DNA from: Halomonas sp. 328
GTDB taxonomy: Bacteria; Pseudomonadota; Gammaproteobacteria; Pseudomonadales; Halomonadaceae
Reading direction: 5' to 3'
NCBI RefSeq assembly: GCF_015645095.1
Contig: NZ_JADOTW010000004.1
Coordinates: 1-64,000, forward strand
Length of the DNA: 64,000 bases
In this document: piece after piece, positions 45,728 through 54,492 of the stretch
Layout of the letters: each line of letters starts with the position of its first letter
Position numbering within the stretch: the first letter of the stretch is position 1
Notes under the pieces: generated by a model
Told to the model about the DNA's origin: nothing
The model's input: only the letters and a program-made list of their open reading frames with translations
Databases searched by the model: none
Translations under genes and position numbers: made by a program

Positions 45728-45752
45728 CCCACGCCTCGGCGTGGGTTTTTTT
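45728..45752 (+). terminator. Terminator after lhgO
   Basis: The stem CCCACGCC (45728-45735) with GGCGTGGG (45738-45745) is followed by seven T: a strong intrinsic terminator. Confidence 0.88.
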
Positions 45753-45865
45753 ATTTATCCGCGATTTCTTCTATAGAGGCGTCACGGCCTCTCGTGAGCC
45801 GGAGTGGGCCGGGCTAGGGTGGGCACGGGACGCCATAACAACCCCAATCACTCAAGGAAGCGAAG

Positions 45866-47098
45866 ATGAAATTGACGCCTACCCTGCTGGCGGCGGCCAT
45901 CGCCACGGCTCTCACTGGTACCACCCAGGCCGCCCCGCTGCTCGACGACCGGCCCCTGCTGGTCGGCAGTCCCGAACACCAGAGCGCCAATGCCTGGGTC
46001 GAGATCTCCCAGGCTGCCTTCGAGGGCAATGTGCGCGGGGTACAACAATTGCTCGACGGTGAATCGGAGCTGTGCGCCATCATGAAGGCGGACGCCTATG
46101 GCCACGGCATCGCCAACCTGATGCCCTCGGTGATCGCCCTCGGCATTCCCTGCATCGGCGTGGCCAGCAACGAGGAGGCCCGAGTGGTGCGGGCCAGTGG
46201 CTTCGAGGGGCGCCTGATGCGGGTGCGCAGCGCCACCCCGGAGGAGGTCCGCGGTGCCTTCGACTATGAGATGGAGGAGCTGTTCGGCGACGTCACGGCG
46301 GCGCGCCTGGCGTCCGAGGCGGCCGCCGAGGCGGGAGTGACCCTGCGCTATCACCTGGGGCTCAATGCCGGCGGCATGGGGCGCAACGGTTTGGCGATGG
46401 AGAGCGAGGCGGGGCGCCAGGAGGCGCTGGCGCTGCTGGCGCTGCCGCAGCTGGAGCTCGCAGGGATCATGACCCACTTCGCCTTCGAGGAGGCCGACTT
46501 CGTGCGCCAGGGGCTCGAGGCCTTTCACGAGCAGAGTGACTGGCTGATCGCGGAAGCGGGGCTCGATCGCGATGCCCTGATCCTGCATGCCGCCAACTCC
46601 TTTGCCACCATGGAGGTGCCCGAGGCGCGGCTCGACATGGTGCGCCCCGGCGGCCTGCTCTACGGGGACCTGCCTCACTATGCCCAGTTCCAGCCGGTGA
46701 TGTCGTTCCGCACCCGGGTCGCCTCGGTGAACGACTATGTGGCGGGCAGTGGCGTCGGCTACGACAACGTGCGGATCCTCGAGCGGGATAGCCTGCTGGC
46801 CAACCTGCCGGTGGGCTACTCGGATGGCTATCGCCGGATCTTTACCGATGCTGCCCATGTGCTGATCAACGGCGAGCGGGTGCCGGTGGTGGGTCGGATC
46901 TCGATGAACACCACCATGGTGGATGTCACCGACCTGCCCGGGGTGGCCCCCGGCGACGAGGTGGTGCTCTACGGGGTTCAGGGCGAAGGGCAGATCACCA
47001 TCGATGAGCTGGAGGAGCTGAATGGCGCCCTGCTGGCGGATCTCTACACCGTCTGGGGCAACTCCAATCCCAAGCTGCTGCGGCCCCGCGACGACTGA
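45866..47098 (+). CDS. Periplasmic broad-specificity amino-acid racemase (alanine racemase fold)
   Basis: 410 residues with a signal peptide (MKLTPTLLAAAIATALTGTTQAA). The alanine-racemase fold follows: PLP lysine in MKADAYGHG, GLNAGGMGRNG, and the second catalytic base Tyr in GSGVGYDN. Export and the LNAGGMGRNG segment place it with the broad-spectrum racemases (Bsr) of Vibrio and Pseudomonas, which make non-canonical D-amino acids such as D-Arg, D-Lys and D-Met in the periplasm, rather than cytoplasmic Alr/DadX. It stands alone, with terminators on both sides. The substrate range is not readable from sequence. Confidence 0.88.
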   Translation: MKLTPTLLAAAIATALTGTTQAAPLLDDRPLLVGSPEHQSANAWVEISQAAFEGNVRGVQQLLDGESELCAIMKADAYGHGIANLMPSVIALGIPCIGVASNEEARVVRASGFEGRLMRVRSATPEEVRGAFDYEMEELFGDVTAARLASEAAAEAGVTLRYHLGLNAGGMGRNGLAMESEAGRQEALALLALPQLELAGIMTHFAFEEADFVRQGLEAFHEQSDWLIAEAGLDRDALILHAANSFATMEVPEARLDMVRPGGLLYGDLPHYAQFQPVMSFRTRVASVNDYVAGSGVGYDNVRILERDSLLANLPVGYSDGYRRIFTDAAHVLINGERVPVVGRISMNTTMVDVTDLPGVAPGDEVVLYGVQGEGQITIDELEELNGALLADLYTVWGNSNPKLLRPRDD

Positions 47099-47120
47099 AC
47101 CGCACCGGAGTCGAGAATAC

Positions 47121-47148
47121 ACGACGCCGCCCCTCGGGGCGGCGTCGT
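47121..47148 (+). terminator. Hairpin terminator after the racemase gene
   Basis: A perfect 13-bp inverted repeat (47121-47133 with 47136-47148) lies between the convergent racemase and fmdB genes. No T run follows, so efficiency is uncertain. Confidence 0.6.
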
Positions 47149-47169
47149 GCTGATTGGCCCAGCAGTCTT

Positions 47170-47457
47170 CTAGTGGCCCAGCATCCAGGGTCGGCCGCGC
47201 CCAGCCCGGGGGCGGGTATCCCGCTCCCGGGGGGCATGGCCGCAGCCATGCCGCTGTTTCGGCTCATGGGCACTGCGCTCGTTGGTGACATGGGCCTGCC
47301 GCCGGGCGTGGGGCATCAGTGCCAGGCGGGGCGCACTGAGGCGCCGTGGGGCCGGGGTGCCACAGCCTGGACAGGGCCTGGGCGCCTCGCGCTCACGCAT
47401 CGGCAGCAAGGCGTCGAAGCTCCCGCAACGGGGGCAGTCGAACTCATAGATGGGCAT
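47170..47457 (-). CDS. fmdB: FmdB-type zinc-ribbon protein
   Basis: 95 residues. The N-terminus MPIYEFDCPRCGSFDALLPM with a second CPGCG pair forms the FmdB/CxxC zinc ribbon (Cys8, Cys11, Cys29, Cys32). The C-terminal half is basic and low complexity. In Methylophilus the fmdB product is described as a regulator of the amidase operon. It starts 4 bases after fmdA on the same strand, so the two are an operon. Confidence 0.85.
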   Translation of the reverse strand: MPIYEFDCPRCGSFDALLPMREREAPRPCPGCGTPAPRRLSAPRLALMPHARRQAHVTNERSAHEPKQRHGCGHAPRERDTRPRAGRGRPWMLGH

Positions 47458-47461
47458 GGCG

Positions 47462-48691
47462 TCATCCTCTCCAGGGGGCCTTGGGGAGATCGCCGGCCTG
47501 GATGCCGGGGTGGGGGCCCGAGGCCTGGGGCTGGATATCGAAGTCGAAGATCTCGGTGGGCAGCCAGAGGGTGGCGCACACATTGGGAATGTCGACGATG
47601 CCGCTGATATGCCCCTGCACCGGGGCCGTGCCGAGGATGGCATAAGCCTGGGCGCCGCTGTAGCCGAAGGTCTTGAGGTACTCGATGGCGTTGAGGCAGG
47701 CCTGGCGATAGGCCACATGGGCATCCAGGTAGTGCTGCTTGCCGCGCTCGTCCACCGAGATGCCCTCGAAGATCAGGTGATTCTGATACTTGGGCTGCAT
47801 CACGCTGGGTTGGAAGATCGGGTTCTTGACCGCATAGCGGCGCATGCCGTCCTTGATCAGCTTGACGCGCAGGTGAATCCAGCCGGCCATCTCGATGGCT
47901 CCGCAGAAGGTGATTTCGCCATCCCCCTGGGAGAAGTGCAGGTCCCCCACCGAGAGTCCGCCCTCCTTCACATAGACCGGGAAGAAGACCCGGGAGCCCT
48001 TGGTCAGGTCCTTGATATCGCAGTTGCCGCCATGCTCCCGGGGCGGCACCGTGCGCGCTCCCTCGGTGGCCGCCTGGGTAGCGCTTGCCTTGTCCATCCG
48101 TCCCATATGGGCGGTATCCGCATAGGGCGGGTTGGCCAGGGGCGGCACCCGCTGCGGATCGGTATCGATCAGCGCCTGTTCGCGGCGGTTCCACTCGTCG
48201 AGCAGTTCCCGGGAGGGCAGGCAGCCGATCAGGCCCGGGTGCATCAGGCCGGTGAACTCGACGCCGGGGAGGTGGCGGGAGCGGGTGGTAATGCCATGGA
48301 AGTCCCAGATCGACTTGCGCGCCTCGGGGAAGTGCTCGGTGAGGAAGCCGCCGCCGTTCTCGCGGGCGAAGATGCCGTTGAAGCCCCAGGTCTGCTCGGG
48401 GAAGGCGCCGATATCGAGGATCTCCACCACCAGCAGATCCCCGGGTTCGGCCCCTCTGACCCCGATGGGGCCGCTTAGATAGTGCACCCGGCTCAGGTCG
48501 GCATCGCGGATATCCTCGGCGCTATCATTGTTGCTCACCTGGCCGCCGGTCCAGTCCATGCACTCGACGATGAAATCATCGCCGGGATCGACCCTTGCCA
48601 CCATGGGGATGTCCGGGTGCCAGCGGTTGTGGATGCTGTCGTGCTCGGCGGGAGACTTGCTGAGGTCGATGCGAATCAGGGTGTCGGTCAT
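47462..48691 (-). CDS. fmdA: Formamidase (FmdA/AmdA family)
   Basis: 409 residues of the acetamidase/formamidase family, which hydrolyses formamide to formate and ammonia. Family blocks are HNRWHPDIPMVARVDPGD, HYLSGPIGVRGAEPGDLL, PGLIGCLPSRELLDEWNRRE, EHGGNCDIKDL and LHFSQGDGEITFCGAIEM, with His and acidic residues for metal binding. It is cytoplasmic, with no signal peptide. It is followed directly by fmdB. No amide transporter gene lies next to it. Confidence 0.93.
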   Translation of the reverse strand: MTDTLIRIDLSKSPAEHDSIHNRWHPDIPMVARVDPGDDFIVECMDWTGGQVSNNDSAEDIRDADLSRVHYLSGPIGVRGAEPGDLLVVEILDIGAFPEQTWGFNGIFARENGGGFLTEHFPEARKSIWDFHGITTRSRHLPGVEFTGLMHPGLIGCLPSRELLDEWNRREQALIDTDPQRVPPLANPPYADTAHMGRMDKASATQAATEGARTVPPREHGGNCDIKDLTKGSRVFFPVYVKEGGLSVGDLHFSQGDGEITFCGAIEMAGWIHLRVKLIKDGMRRYAVKNPIFQPSVMQPKYQNHLIFEGISVDERGKQHYLDAHVAYRQACLNAIEYLKTFGYSGAQAYAILGTAPVQGHISGIVDIPNVCATLWLPTEIFDFDIQPQASGPHPGIQAGDLPKAPWRG

Positions 48692-48843
48692 GGCTGACGT
48701 CGCTCCATTGACGTGGATGATCCTGCTTATGCGTAGCCATTCTTAAGTTAGTAGAAAATTATTTAACTGCCAGGGCGGGAGCAGGAACGCAGGAACAGAG
48801 CGGGACGGGCCACCGGCGTGGCCCGTTGAGAAAGACGCGGTGG

Positions 48844-49554
48844 CTAGAAGCGCAGGGTGGCGCCGCGCACCGGAGTCAGGCGGCCATGATCGACGATGGG
48901 GCCGGTGGGTTGGCCCTGGGGGGCGCCCCCTTCGGGCTCGATACTCACCGCCAGGTCCGCCTGCAGCAGCAGGGCACGCAGCTCGGGGCCCGGGGCCAGG
49001 CGCTCGCGGCCCTGGCTGGGCAGCAGGCCCAGGGAGACCGGCGTGCCGTCGGCGATCAACCACAGCTCGCCGGTCTGGGCCTCGCCCACCTGGGTGGGTT
49101 GTACCGCCTGGACCAGCAGCTCGCCGGCCTCGGTGGCGCGGATGATCCAGCCGGGGGTGCGCTGTTCGTCGAGGACCACGAAGACCGCCTGCTCGGCAAC
49201 GGGGAGGGCCTGTTCGGCCTGCTGCCACAGCAGGCCCAGGGCGAGGGCCAGGGCGGCGACCCCGGCGGTCAGGGCCTGCCAGGCGCCCAGGCGCTGCCAC
49301 CAGGGCGTCGGTGCGAGGCCGGTGGCGGCGGTGATGCGTCGCCACACCTCGGCCGGTGGCGTGCGCGGGTCGAGGCGCTCGTTGAACAGCTGCAGGTGCT
49401 CCTGCCAGCGGGCCACGTCGTTCTGCAGGTCGTGACTCACCGCCAGCAGGGCCTCGAAGCGGGCCTTCTGGTCGACATCCAGCACGCCCAGAACATACTC
49501 GCCGGCGGCCAGATGGCGCTCCTTCGGATCACTCAGGTCCCATGGCTCAGGCAT
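48844..49554 (-). CDS. Anti-sigma factor, RskA-like
   Basis: 236 residues. The N-terminal anti-sigma zinc-type region (HLAAGEYVLGVLDVDQKARFEALLAVSHDLQNDVARWQ, shown in part) is followed by a single membrane helix (about 90-110, ALTAGVAALALALGLLW) and a periplasmic RskA domain. It overlaps the ECF sigma gene by 22 bases, the usual layout for a sigma factor and its membrane-bound inhibitor. A hairpin at 48805-48826 lies after its stop. Confidence 0.88.
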   Translation of the reverse strand: MPEPWDLSDPKERHLAAGEYVLGVLDVDQKARFEALLAVSHDLQNDVARWQEHLQLFNERLDPRTPPAEVWRRITAATGLAPTPWWQRLGAWQALTAGVAALALALGLLWQQAEQALPVAEQAVFVVLDEQRTPGWIIRATEAGELLVQAVQPTQVGEAQTGELWLIADGTPVSLGLLPSQGRERLAPGPELRALLLQADLAVSIEPEGGAPQGQPTGPIVDHGRLTPVRGATLRF

Positions 49555-50090
49555 GTCTTCAATTTCTCCAGTCCGCGTCGAATCCAGCTCTTGATGCTGC
49601 CCAGGGGTTGCGCCAGGGACTCGGCGAGTTCGCTATGGGTCAGTCCCTGGAAATAGGCCAGCTCCATGGCCTGGCGCTGGGTCCCGGTCAGCGTATCGAG
49701 ACAGTCGCGAAGCTCATGCTGCAGCTGAGCCTGGATGCTGTGCGTCTCCGGGTCGTCGTCGCCACTCAAACCGTCCAGCAGGGCATCCCCATCGGTGCTG
49801 TCCTGGGGTTTCTGGCGCCGCAGCCAGTCGATGCCGATATTGCGTGCCAGGGTGGCCAGCCAGGTCATCGGCCTGGCACGGCTCGGGTCATACTGCCCCG
49901 CGACGTGCCAGAGGCGCACATAGAGCTGCTGCAGGCAGTCCTGGGCGGCGCTCTCGTCTCTGACGATACGCAGCAGGATCGCATACAGATGCGAACTGCT
50001 GGCGCGATAGAGGCGCTCGAAGGCGAGGGCATCGCCCCGGGCACAGGCGGCGAGTTGATCGATCAGGTAGTGCTGGGAGGCGTCGGGCAT
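49533..50090 (-). CDS. ECF RNA polymerase sigma factor, SigK-type
   Basis: 185 residues with the two ECF regions: sigma-2 (AFERLYRASSSHLYAILLRIV, YVRLWHVAGQYDPSRARPMTWLATLARN shown in part) and sigma-4 (QRQAMELAYFQGLTHSELAESL, GSIKSWIRRGLEKL). The ATG at 50090 has AGGA upstream; a GTG three bases earlier is possible. It is divergent from a fasciclin gene that carries an ECF-type promoter. In Mycobacterium tuberculosis SigK-RskA likewise drives fasciclin-domain proteins (Mpt70/Mpt83). Confidence 0.9.
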   Translation of the reverse strand: MPDASQHYLIDQLAACARGDALAFERLYRASSSHLYAILLRIVRDESAAQDCLQQLYVRLWHVAGQYDPSRARPMTWLATLARNIGIDWLRRQKPQDSTDGDALLDGLSGDDDPETHSIQAQLQHELRDCLDTLTGTQRQAMELAYFQGLTHSELAESLAQPLGSIKSWIRRGLEKLKTCLSHGT

Positions 50091-50185
50091 CACGCGTCCT
50101 TGCAGGTCCAGCCAAGGGGAGTGGCCAGTCTTGGGCAGGCAGTCGCTAATGTAAAGCGGCGGCGATCAACGCCATCGAGTGAATT

Positions 50186-50213
50186 GCATCCAGGCGGCGG
50201 GGTGCTGCGTAAC
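50186..50213 (+). promoter_or_regulatory. Predicted ECF-type promoter of the fasciclin gene
   Basis: GCATCC (50186-50191), 16 bases, CGTAAC (50208-50213) resembles ECF promoters, with a CATCC-type -35 and a CGTAA-type -10. It lies 56 bases before the fasciclin start and 96 bases from the divergent ECF gene start, so direct control by that sigma factor is likely. Confidence 0.55.
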
Positions 50214-50269
50214 TCCCGATGACACCCCGCTGCGGGGTGACCTCGACCCGAGAGACAGGAGAGATCGCC

Positions 50270-50821
50270 ATGACACTCAAGCTTCTTACCGCCAGCCTCT
50301 GTGCCGCCGCCCTGAGCCTCGGCATGGCCCAGGCCGATCATGGTCCCACCGAGGTGGGCGGGGCCGCCATGCTGCCGGAGCGCAATATCATCCAGAATGC
50401 CGTCCATTCCGGGGACCACGAGACCCTGGTGGCGGCGGTGCAGGCCGCCGGCCTGGCGGAGGTGCTGCAGGGAGAGGGGCCCTTCACCGTCTTCGCGCCG
50501 GTGGATGCGGCCTTCCAGCGGCTACCCGAGGGCACGGTGGAGACCCTGCTGCGGCCGGAGAATCAGGGCCAGCTGCAGACGGTGCTGACCTATCATGTGG
50601 TGCCCGGCAACCTGACCCGGGACGACCTCTGGGAGGCGGTGATGGCCCGGGACGGGGCGGCGAGTTTTGCCACCGTTCAGGGCGAGCGACTCACCGTGAT
50701 GCGCAACGGCAACAACCTCAAGGTGATGGATCGCAGCGGCAACTCGGCCAATCTCAGCGTGGTGGACGTGGCCCAGGCCAATGGGGTGATCCATGTGGTC
50801 GATCGGGTACTGCTGCCGTAA
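50270..50821 (+). CDS. Secreted fasciclin (FAS1) domain protein
   Basis: 183 residues: signal peptide (MTLKLLTASLCAAALSLGMAQA) followed by one FAS1 domain with NIIQNAVHSGDHETLVAAVQ, the H1 block GPFTVFAPVDAAFQRLP, LTYHVVPG and the H2-like NGVIHVVDRVLLP. FAS1 proteins mediate adhesion or protein-protein contacts at the cell surface or periplasm. The ATG at 50270 has CAGGAGAG upstream. Its position next to the sigma/anti-sigma pair suggests it is their main target. Confidence 0.92.
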   Translation: MTLKLLTASLCAAALSLGMAQADHGPTEVGGAAMLPERNIIQNAVHSGDHETLVAAVQAAGLAEVLQGEGPFTVFAPVDAAFQRLPEGTVETLLRPENQGQLQTVLTYHVVPGNLTRDDLWEAVMARDGAASFATVQGERLTVMRNGNNLKVMDRSGNSANLSVVDVAQANGVIHVVDRVLLP

Positions 50822-50849
50822 TGGCGTAGCCCGAAGGACGACGCCGGAA

Positions 50850-50905
50850 GGCGCTGTCTGACAGCGCCCCGTGACGCCGCCGCCGGCCTAGCCGGCGGCG
50901 GCGTC
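50850..50905. terminator. Double hairpin between fasciclin and sulP genes
   Basis: First stem GGCGCTGT (50850-50857) with ACAGCGCC (50861-50868). The second is a perfect 15-bp stem (50873-50887 with 50891-50905) whose 3-base loop is CTA, the sulP stop codon on the minus strand. It lies between convergent genes and could terminate both, though T runs are absent. Confidence 0.6.
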
Positions 50906-52624
50906 CTGGTGTTCGGCACCGCGTCCCTTGAGTTCGCTCCAGGCGGCGTAGGTGCTGAGAAAGACCCGACCGCCGAGCTCGTCGAGGAAATCGCTCTGCT
51001 TGAGACGGTCCATCACCGGCCCCTTGACCTCGGCCAGGTGCAGGGTGACCTCGGCCTCCTTGAGGCGGGCATTGATGGCGTCCAGGCTCTCCAGGGCGGA
51101 GGCGTCGATCAGGTTGACCGCCGAGCAGATCAACACCACATGCTCGAGCCCGGGGCGTGCCGCCACCAGCTCCAGGAGGGTGTCCTCCAGGTAGCGGGCA
51201 TTGGCGAAGTAGAGACTCTCGTCGACCCGCAGGAAGGCCACATGGCCGAGGGTCTCCACCTCGTGACGCTCCGGGTTGCGGAAATGCTCGGTGCCCGGGA
51301 CCCGCCCCACCAGGGCGCAGTGGGGGCGGCTGGTGCGATAGAGAAAGAGGCCGATGGAGAGGGCCACTCCGGCGAGGATGCCCAGCTCCACGCCCTCGGT
51401 GAGGGTCAGCAGGATGGTCACCGCCATGGCGGCGAAATCGCTGCGTGAGTAGCGCCAGGTCTGGCGCAGCATGGGCAGATCCACCAGGGTGAGGATGGCC
51501 ACGGTGATGGTGGCGGCCAGGGTGGCGATGGGCAGGTAGTGGAGCCAGGGGGTCAGGGCCAGGGTCACCAGGCCGATGCCGAGGGCGGCGAAGACCCCCG
51601 CCATGGGGGTCCGGGCCCCGGCGTCATAGTTGATCACGGTGCGTGACAGGCCCCCGGTCACCGGCATGCCGGCGGAAAAGGCGGCGGTCAGGTTGGCGCC
51701 GCCCAGCCCCAGCAGCTCCTGATTGGGCGAAAGCCGCTCGCGACGCTTGGCGGCGAGCATCTGGGCCATGGAGACCGACTCCACGAAGCCCACCACGCTG
51801 ATCAGCAGGGCCGGCACCAGCAGGGCTCGCCACAGCGCGCTGTCGAAGCCGGGCAGGGTCAGCGGCGGCAGACCCCGGGGGATCTCGCCGATCACCGCGA
51901 CCCCGGCCTGATCGAGGCCGAGCCGCCAGGTCACCAGGGTGGTGACCACGACCGCCAGCACCGGGCCGCTGCGGGTCAGCAGCCCCGCCAGGTTGGCCGG
52001 CAGGCCGAGGCGCTGCAGGGTCGCCTTGCCATGGCGGCGCACCGCCACCAGGAAGAGCAGGCTGCCGCCGCCGATGGCCAGGGTCGGCCAGTGGGTCTGG
52101 TCGAGGTTGCCGGCCAGGGCCAGCAGCTGCGCCAGCAGGGTGTAGCCGCCTCCCTCGATACCCAGCAGGTGTCCCGCCTGGCCGGCGGCGATCAGCAGCC
52201 CAGAGGCGGTCAGAAAGCCCGAGATCACCGGGTGGCTGAGGAAGTTGGCCAGGAACCCCAGGCGCGCCAGGCCCATGGCCACCAGCATCAGCCCCGAGAG
52301 CAGCGACAGCACCAGGGCCGCCTGCAGGTATTCCGGGGTACCCGGCGTGGCCACCCCGGCCAGGGCGGCGCCGGTCATCAGGGCGACGATGGCCACCGGC
52401 CCCACCGCCAGGGTGCGGCTGGTGCCGAGCAGGGTGTAGGCCAGCAACGGCAGGATGCTGGCGTAGAGGCCCACCACCGCCGGCAGGCCGGCGAGGATCG
52501 CATAGGCCAGCGACTGGGGGATCACCATGATGGTGACGATCACCCCGGCCAGCAGATCGGCGGCACAGAGGCGACGGTTGTAGTGAGGCAACCAGGTGAG
52601 GATCGGCAGGTAGCGCTTGAGCAT
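50888..52624 (-). CDS. SulP-family anion transporter with STAS domain
   Basis: 578 residues. The N-terminal membrane domain (10-14 helices; AGVIVTIMVIPQSLAYAILAGLPAVVGLYAS is the SulP signature region, shown in part) is followed by a C-terminal STAS domain (about 440-560; RVDESLYFANARYLED, VVLICSAVNLIDASALESLD). The family carries sulfate, bicarbonate or dicarboxylates; the substrate here is open. The last residues are encoded in the long hairpin that also holds its stop codon. Divergent from the chemoreceptor gene. Confidence 0.92.
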   Translation of the reverse strand: MLKRYLPILTWLPHYNRRLCAADLLAGVIVTIMVIPQSLAYAILAGLPAVVGLYASILPLLAYTLLGTSRTLAVGPVAIVALMTGAALAGVATPGTPEYLQAALVLSLLSGLMLVAMGLARLGFLANFLSHPVISGFLTASGLLIAAGQAGHLLGIEGGGYTLLAQLLALAGNLDQTHWPTLAIGGGSLLFLVAVRRHGKATLQRLGLPANLAGLLTRSGPVLAVVVTTLVTWRLGLDQAGVAVIGEIPRGLPPLTLPGFDSALWRALLVPALLISVVGFVESVSMAQMLAAKRRERLSPNQELLGLGGANLTAAFSAGMPVTGGLSRTVINYDAGARTPMAGVFAALGIGLVTLALTPWLHYLPIATLAATITVAILTLVDLPMLRQTWRYSRSDFAAMAVTILLTLTEGVELGILAGVALSIGLFLYRTSRPHCALVGRVPGTEHFRNPERHEVETLGHVAFLRVDESLYFANARYLEDTLLELVAARPGLEHVVLICSAVNLIDASALESLDAINARLKEAEVTLHLAEVKGPVMDRLKQSDFLDELGGRVFLSTYAAWSELKGRGAEHQDAAAG

Positions 52625-52844
52625 CCGGTCTCGTCTTGCGGGAAAGCGGCCCTACAGCCTAACCGAAAAGTGGCCGTGGCGAGAGGGGCGCATGCCACCA
52701 GGTGAAACGCCTGGTCCAAAAAAAGACTATCGGCCGGTGTCGCGGTGGCTTGAGGGCTTCCTTGGTCGTGCCGCCAAAGTCCCACAGCCGTCCCCGCCGA
52801 CCCCGGGTAAGCTGGCGTCAGATCAACAATAACGGGGGAATGGC

Positions 52845-54456
52845 ATGGCGATGATCATCATGGCCCTGGGCGTCGGGGGGGTGTTGGGCCTGGCGCTGGG
52901 GCTCTGGGCGCCTTGGCGCATCTACCGGGCCCGGGACGAGGCGTTGACGGCGTCCGGGGGGCTCTGGGCACCCCACCGGGACTACGCTTCCCTGCGGCGC
53001 ATGGCCCAGGGGCTGCTGGGGCGGGCCAGCCAGACCGCCATCGCCTCGGCGGAGGTCTCCCATCATGCCGATCGTCTGGATGGGCAGCTGGCGCAGCAGG
53101 AGGTGGCCATGCAGGAGGCGGTGTCGCGGATGGCCTCAATCAGCGCGGCGGTGGCCCGGGTCGCCGAGGAGGCCGCCCGGGCGGCGAGCCTGGCCGGTCA
53201 CTCCCGGGAGCTGGGGCACCAGGGGCGCGATGCCCTCACCCAGGTGATCGAGGAGATGCAGGCCCTGGCGGGGCGCTCCGAGCAGGCCCTGGCGCTGCTT
53301 GGGGCCCTGGGCGAGAAGGCCGATAGCATTCGCGAGGTGACCGCCATGATCGATGCCATCGCCGAGCAGACCAACCTGCTGTCGCTGAACGCCTCCATCG
53401 AGGCGGCCCGGGCCGGCGAGCAGGGCCGGGGCTTCGCGGTGGTGGCCGGGGAGGTGCGGGCCCTGGCCGCGCGCACCGCCGAGGCCACCCGGCATGTGGA
53501 GGCCCTGGTGGGGGATATCGGCGACAGCAGCGAGCGGGTGGTGGATACCCTGGGTCATCTGATGTGCCGGGTCGGCGAGCGGGCGGATCAGGTGGCCCAG
53601 GTGGGCGGCCACCTGGTCGAGATGACCGGCGACCTGGACCGGGTCGAGGCCTCGGTGAGGGGAATCGCCGAAGAGATGGCCGAGACCCAGGACCATGCCC
53701 GCCAGGTCACCGAAGGGATCGGCGACCTGGCCGAGGCGACCCGCCAGGGCAAGGCCGACATGCATGACCTGGCCGCTCAGGCCCATGCCCTGCTGGTGGC
53801 GGCGGAGGGCATCGACGGGGCCCTGGCCCAGCAGCGCCTGGCGGGGCGCCACCAGGCCGTCTATGCCGCGGCCCGGGAAGCCGCCGAGCGGATCGGTCGG
53901 GTACTCGAGCAAGGGGATCGCCCAGGGGGAGCTCGATGCCTCCGGCCTCTTCGAGGGAGGCTACGAGCCGATTCCCGAGACCGACCCGCCCCTCTACCGC
54001 AGCGCCTTCGATGCCTACACCGACCGGTATCTGCCGGAGATCCAGGAGCCCCTGCTCGAGCGGCTCGGCGTGGCCTATGCCATCGCCTGCGACCGGCGCG
54101 GCTATGTGCCGACCCATAATCGGGCGGTGAGTCGCGCCCCCACCGGCGACCGCGCCCACGACCTCCAGTACTGCCGCAGCAAGCGGATCTTCGATGATCC
54201 CACCGGGCGGCGCTGCGGGGCGCACCAGGAGCCCCTGCTGGTGCAGACCTACAAGCGCGACACCGGCGAGGTGATGCATGACCTCTCGGTGCCGATCCAT
54301 GTTCGGGGCCGCCACTGGGGCGGCCTGCGCATCGGCTATGCCCCGGAGCGCGATGCCGGCTCGACAGCGGCCCCGCGGGAGGGACTGGCGAGGCTTCGCC
54401 AGCAAGCGCAGGGGGAAACCACGCCCCCGCTGGTCGCCAGTGAGGGGCTGGGGTAG
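52845..54456 (+). pseudogene. Methyl-accepting chemotaxis protein, frameshifted near the C-terminal domain
   Basis: A short chemoreceptor lacking a periplasmic sensor domain: one N-terminal membrane helix, then a signalling coiled coil with the conserved tip [23 protein letters not shown] (shown in part; about 168-190). After codon 355 the frame breaks. Removing one G from GGGG at 53913-53916 restores a frame running to 54456, with a conserved receptor tail: [51 protein letters not shown] and HWGGLRIGY. Without correction the first frame ends at 54119 in unrelated sequence. A sequencing error, a recent mutation or phase variation are all possible. Confidence 0.85.
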
Positions 54457-54492
54457 CATCGACTGGCTGGATTCACCTACAAGGAAGCCCCC

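Noticed and set aside
52617-52832. 71-codon open frame between sulP and the chemoreceptor gene
   Set aside because: No ribosome site, no recognisable composition or family, and it crosses the sulP start region; probably chance in GC-rich DNA.
52625-52844. Sigma-28-type promoter for the chemoreceptor gene
   Set aside because: The only GCCGATA-like sequence is on the opposite strand and no matching -35 was found.
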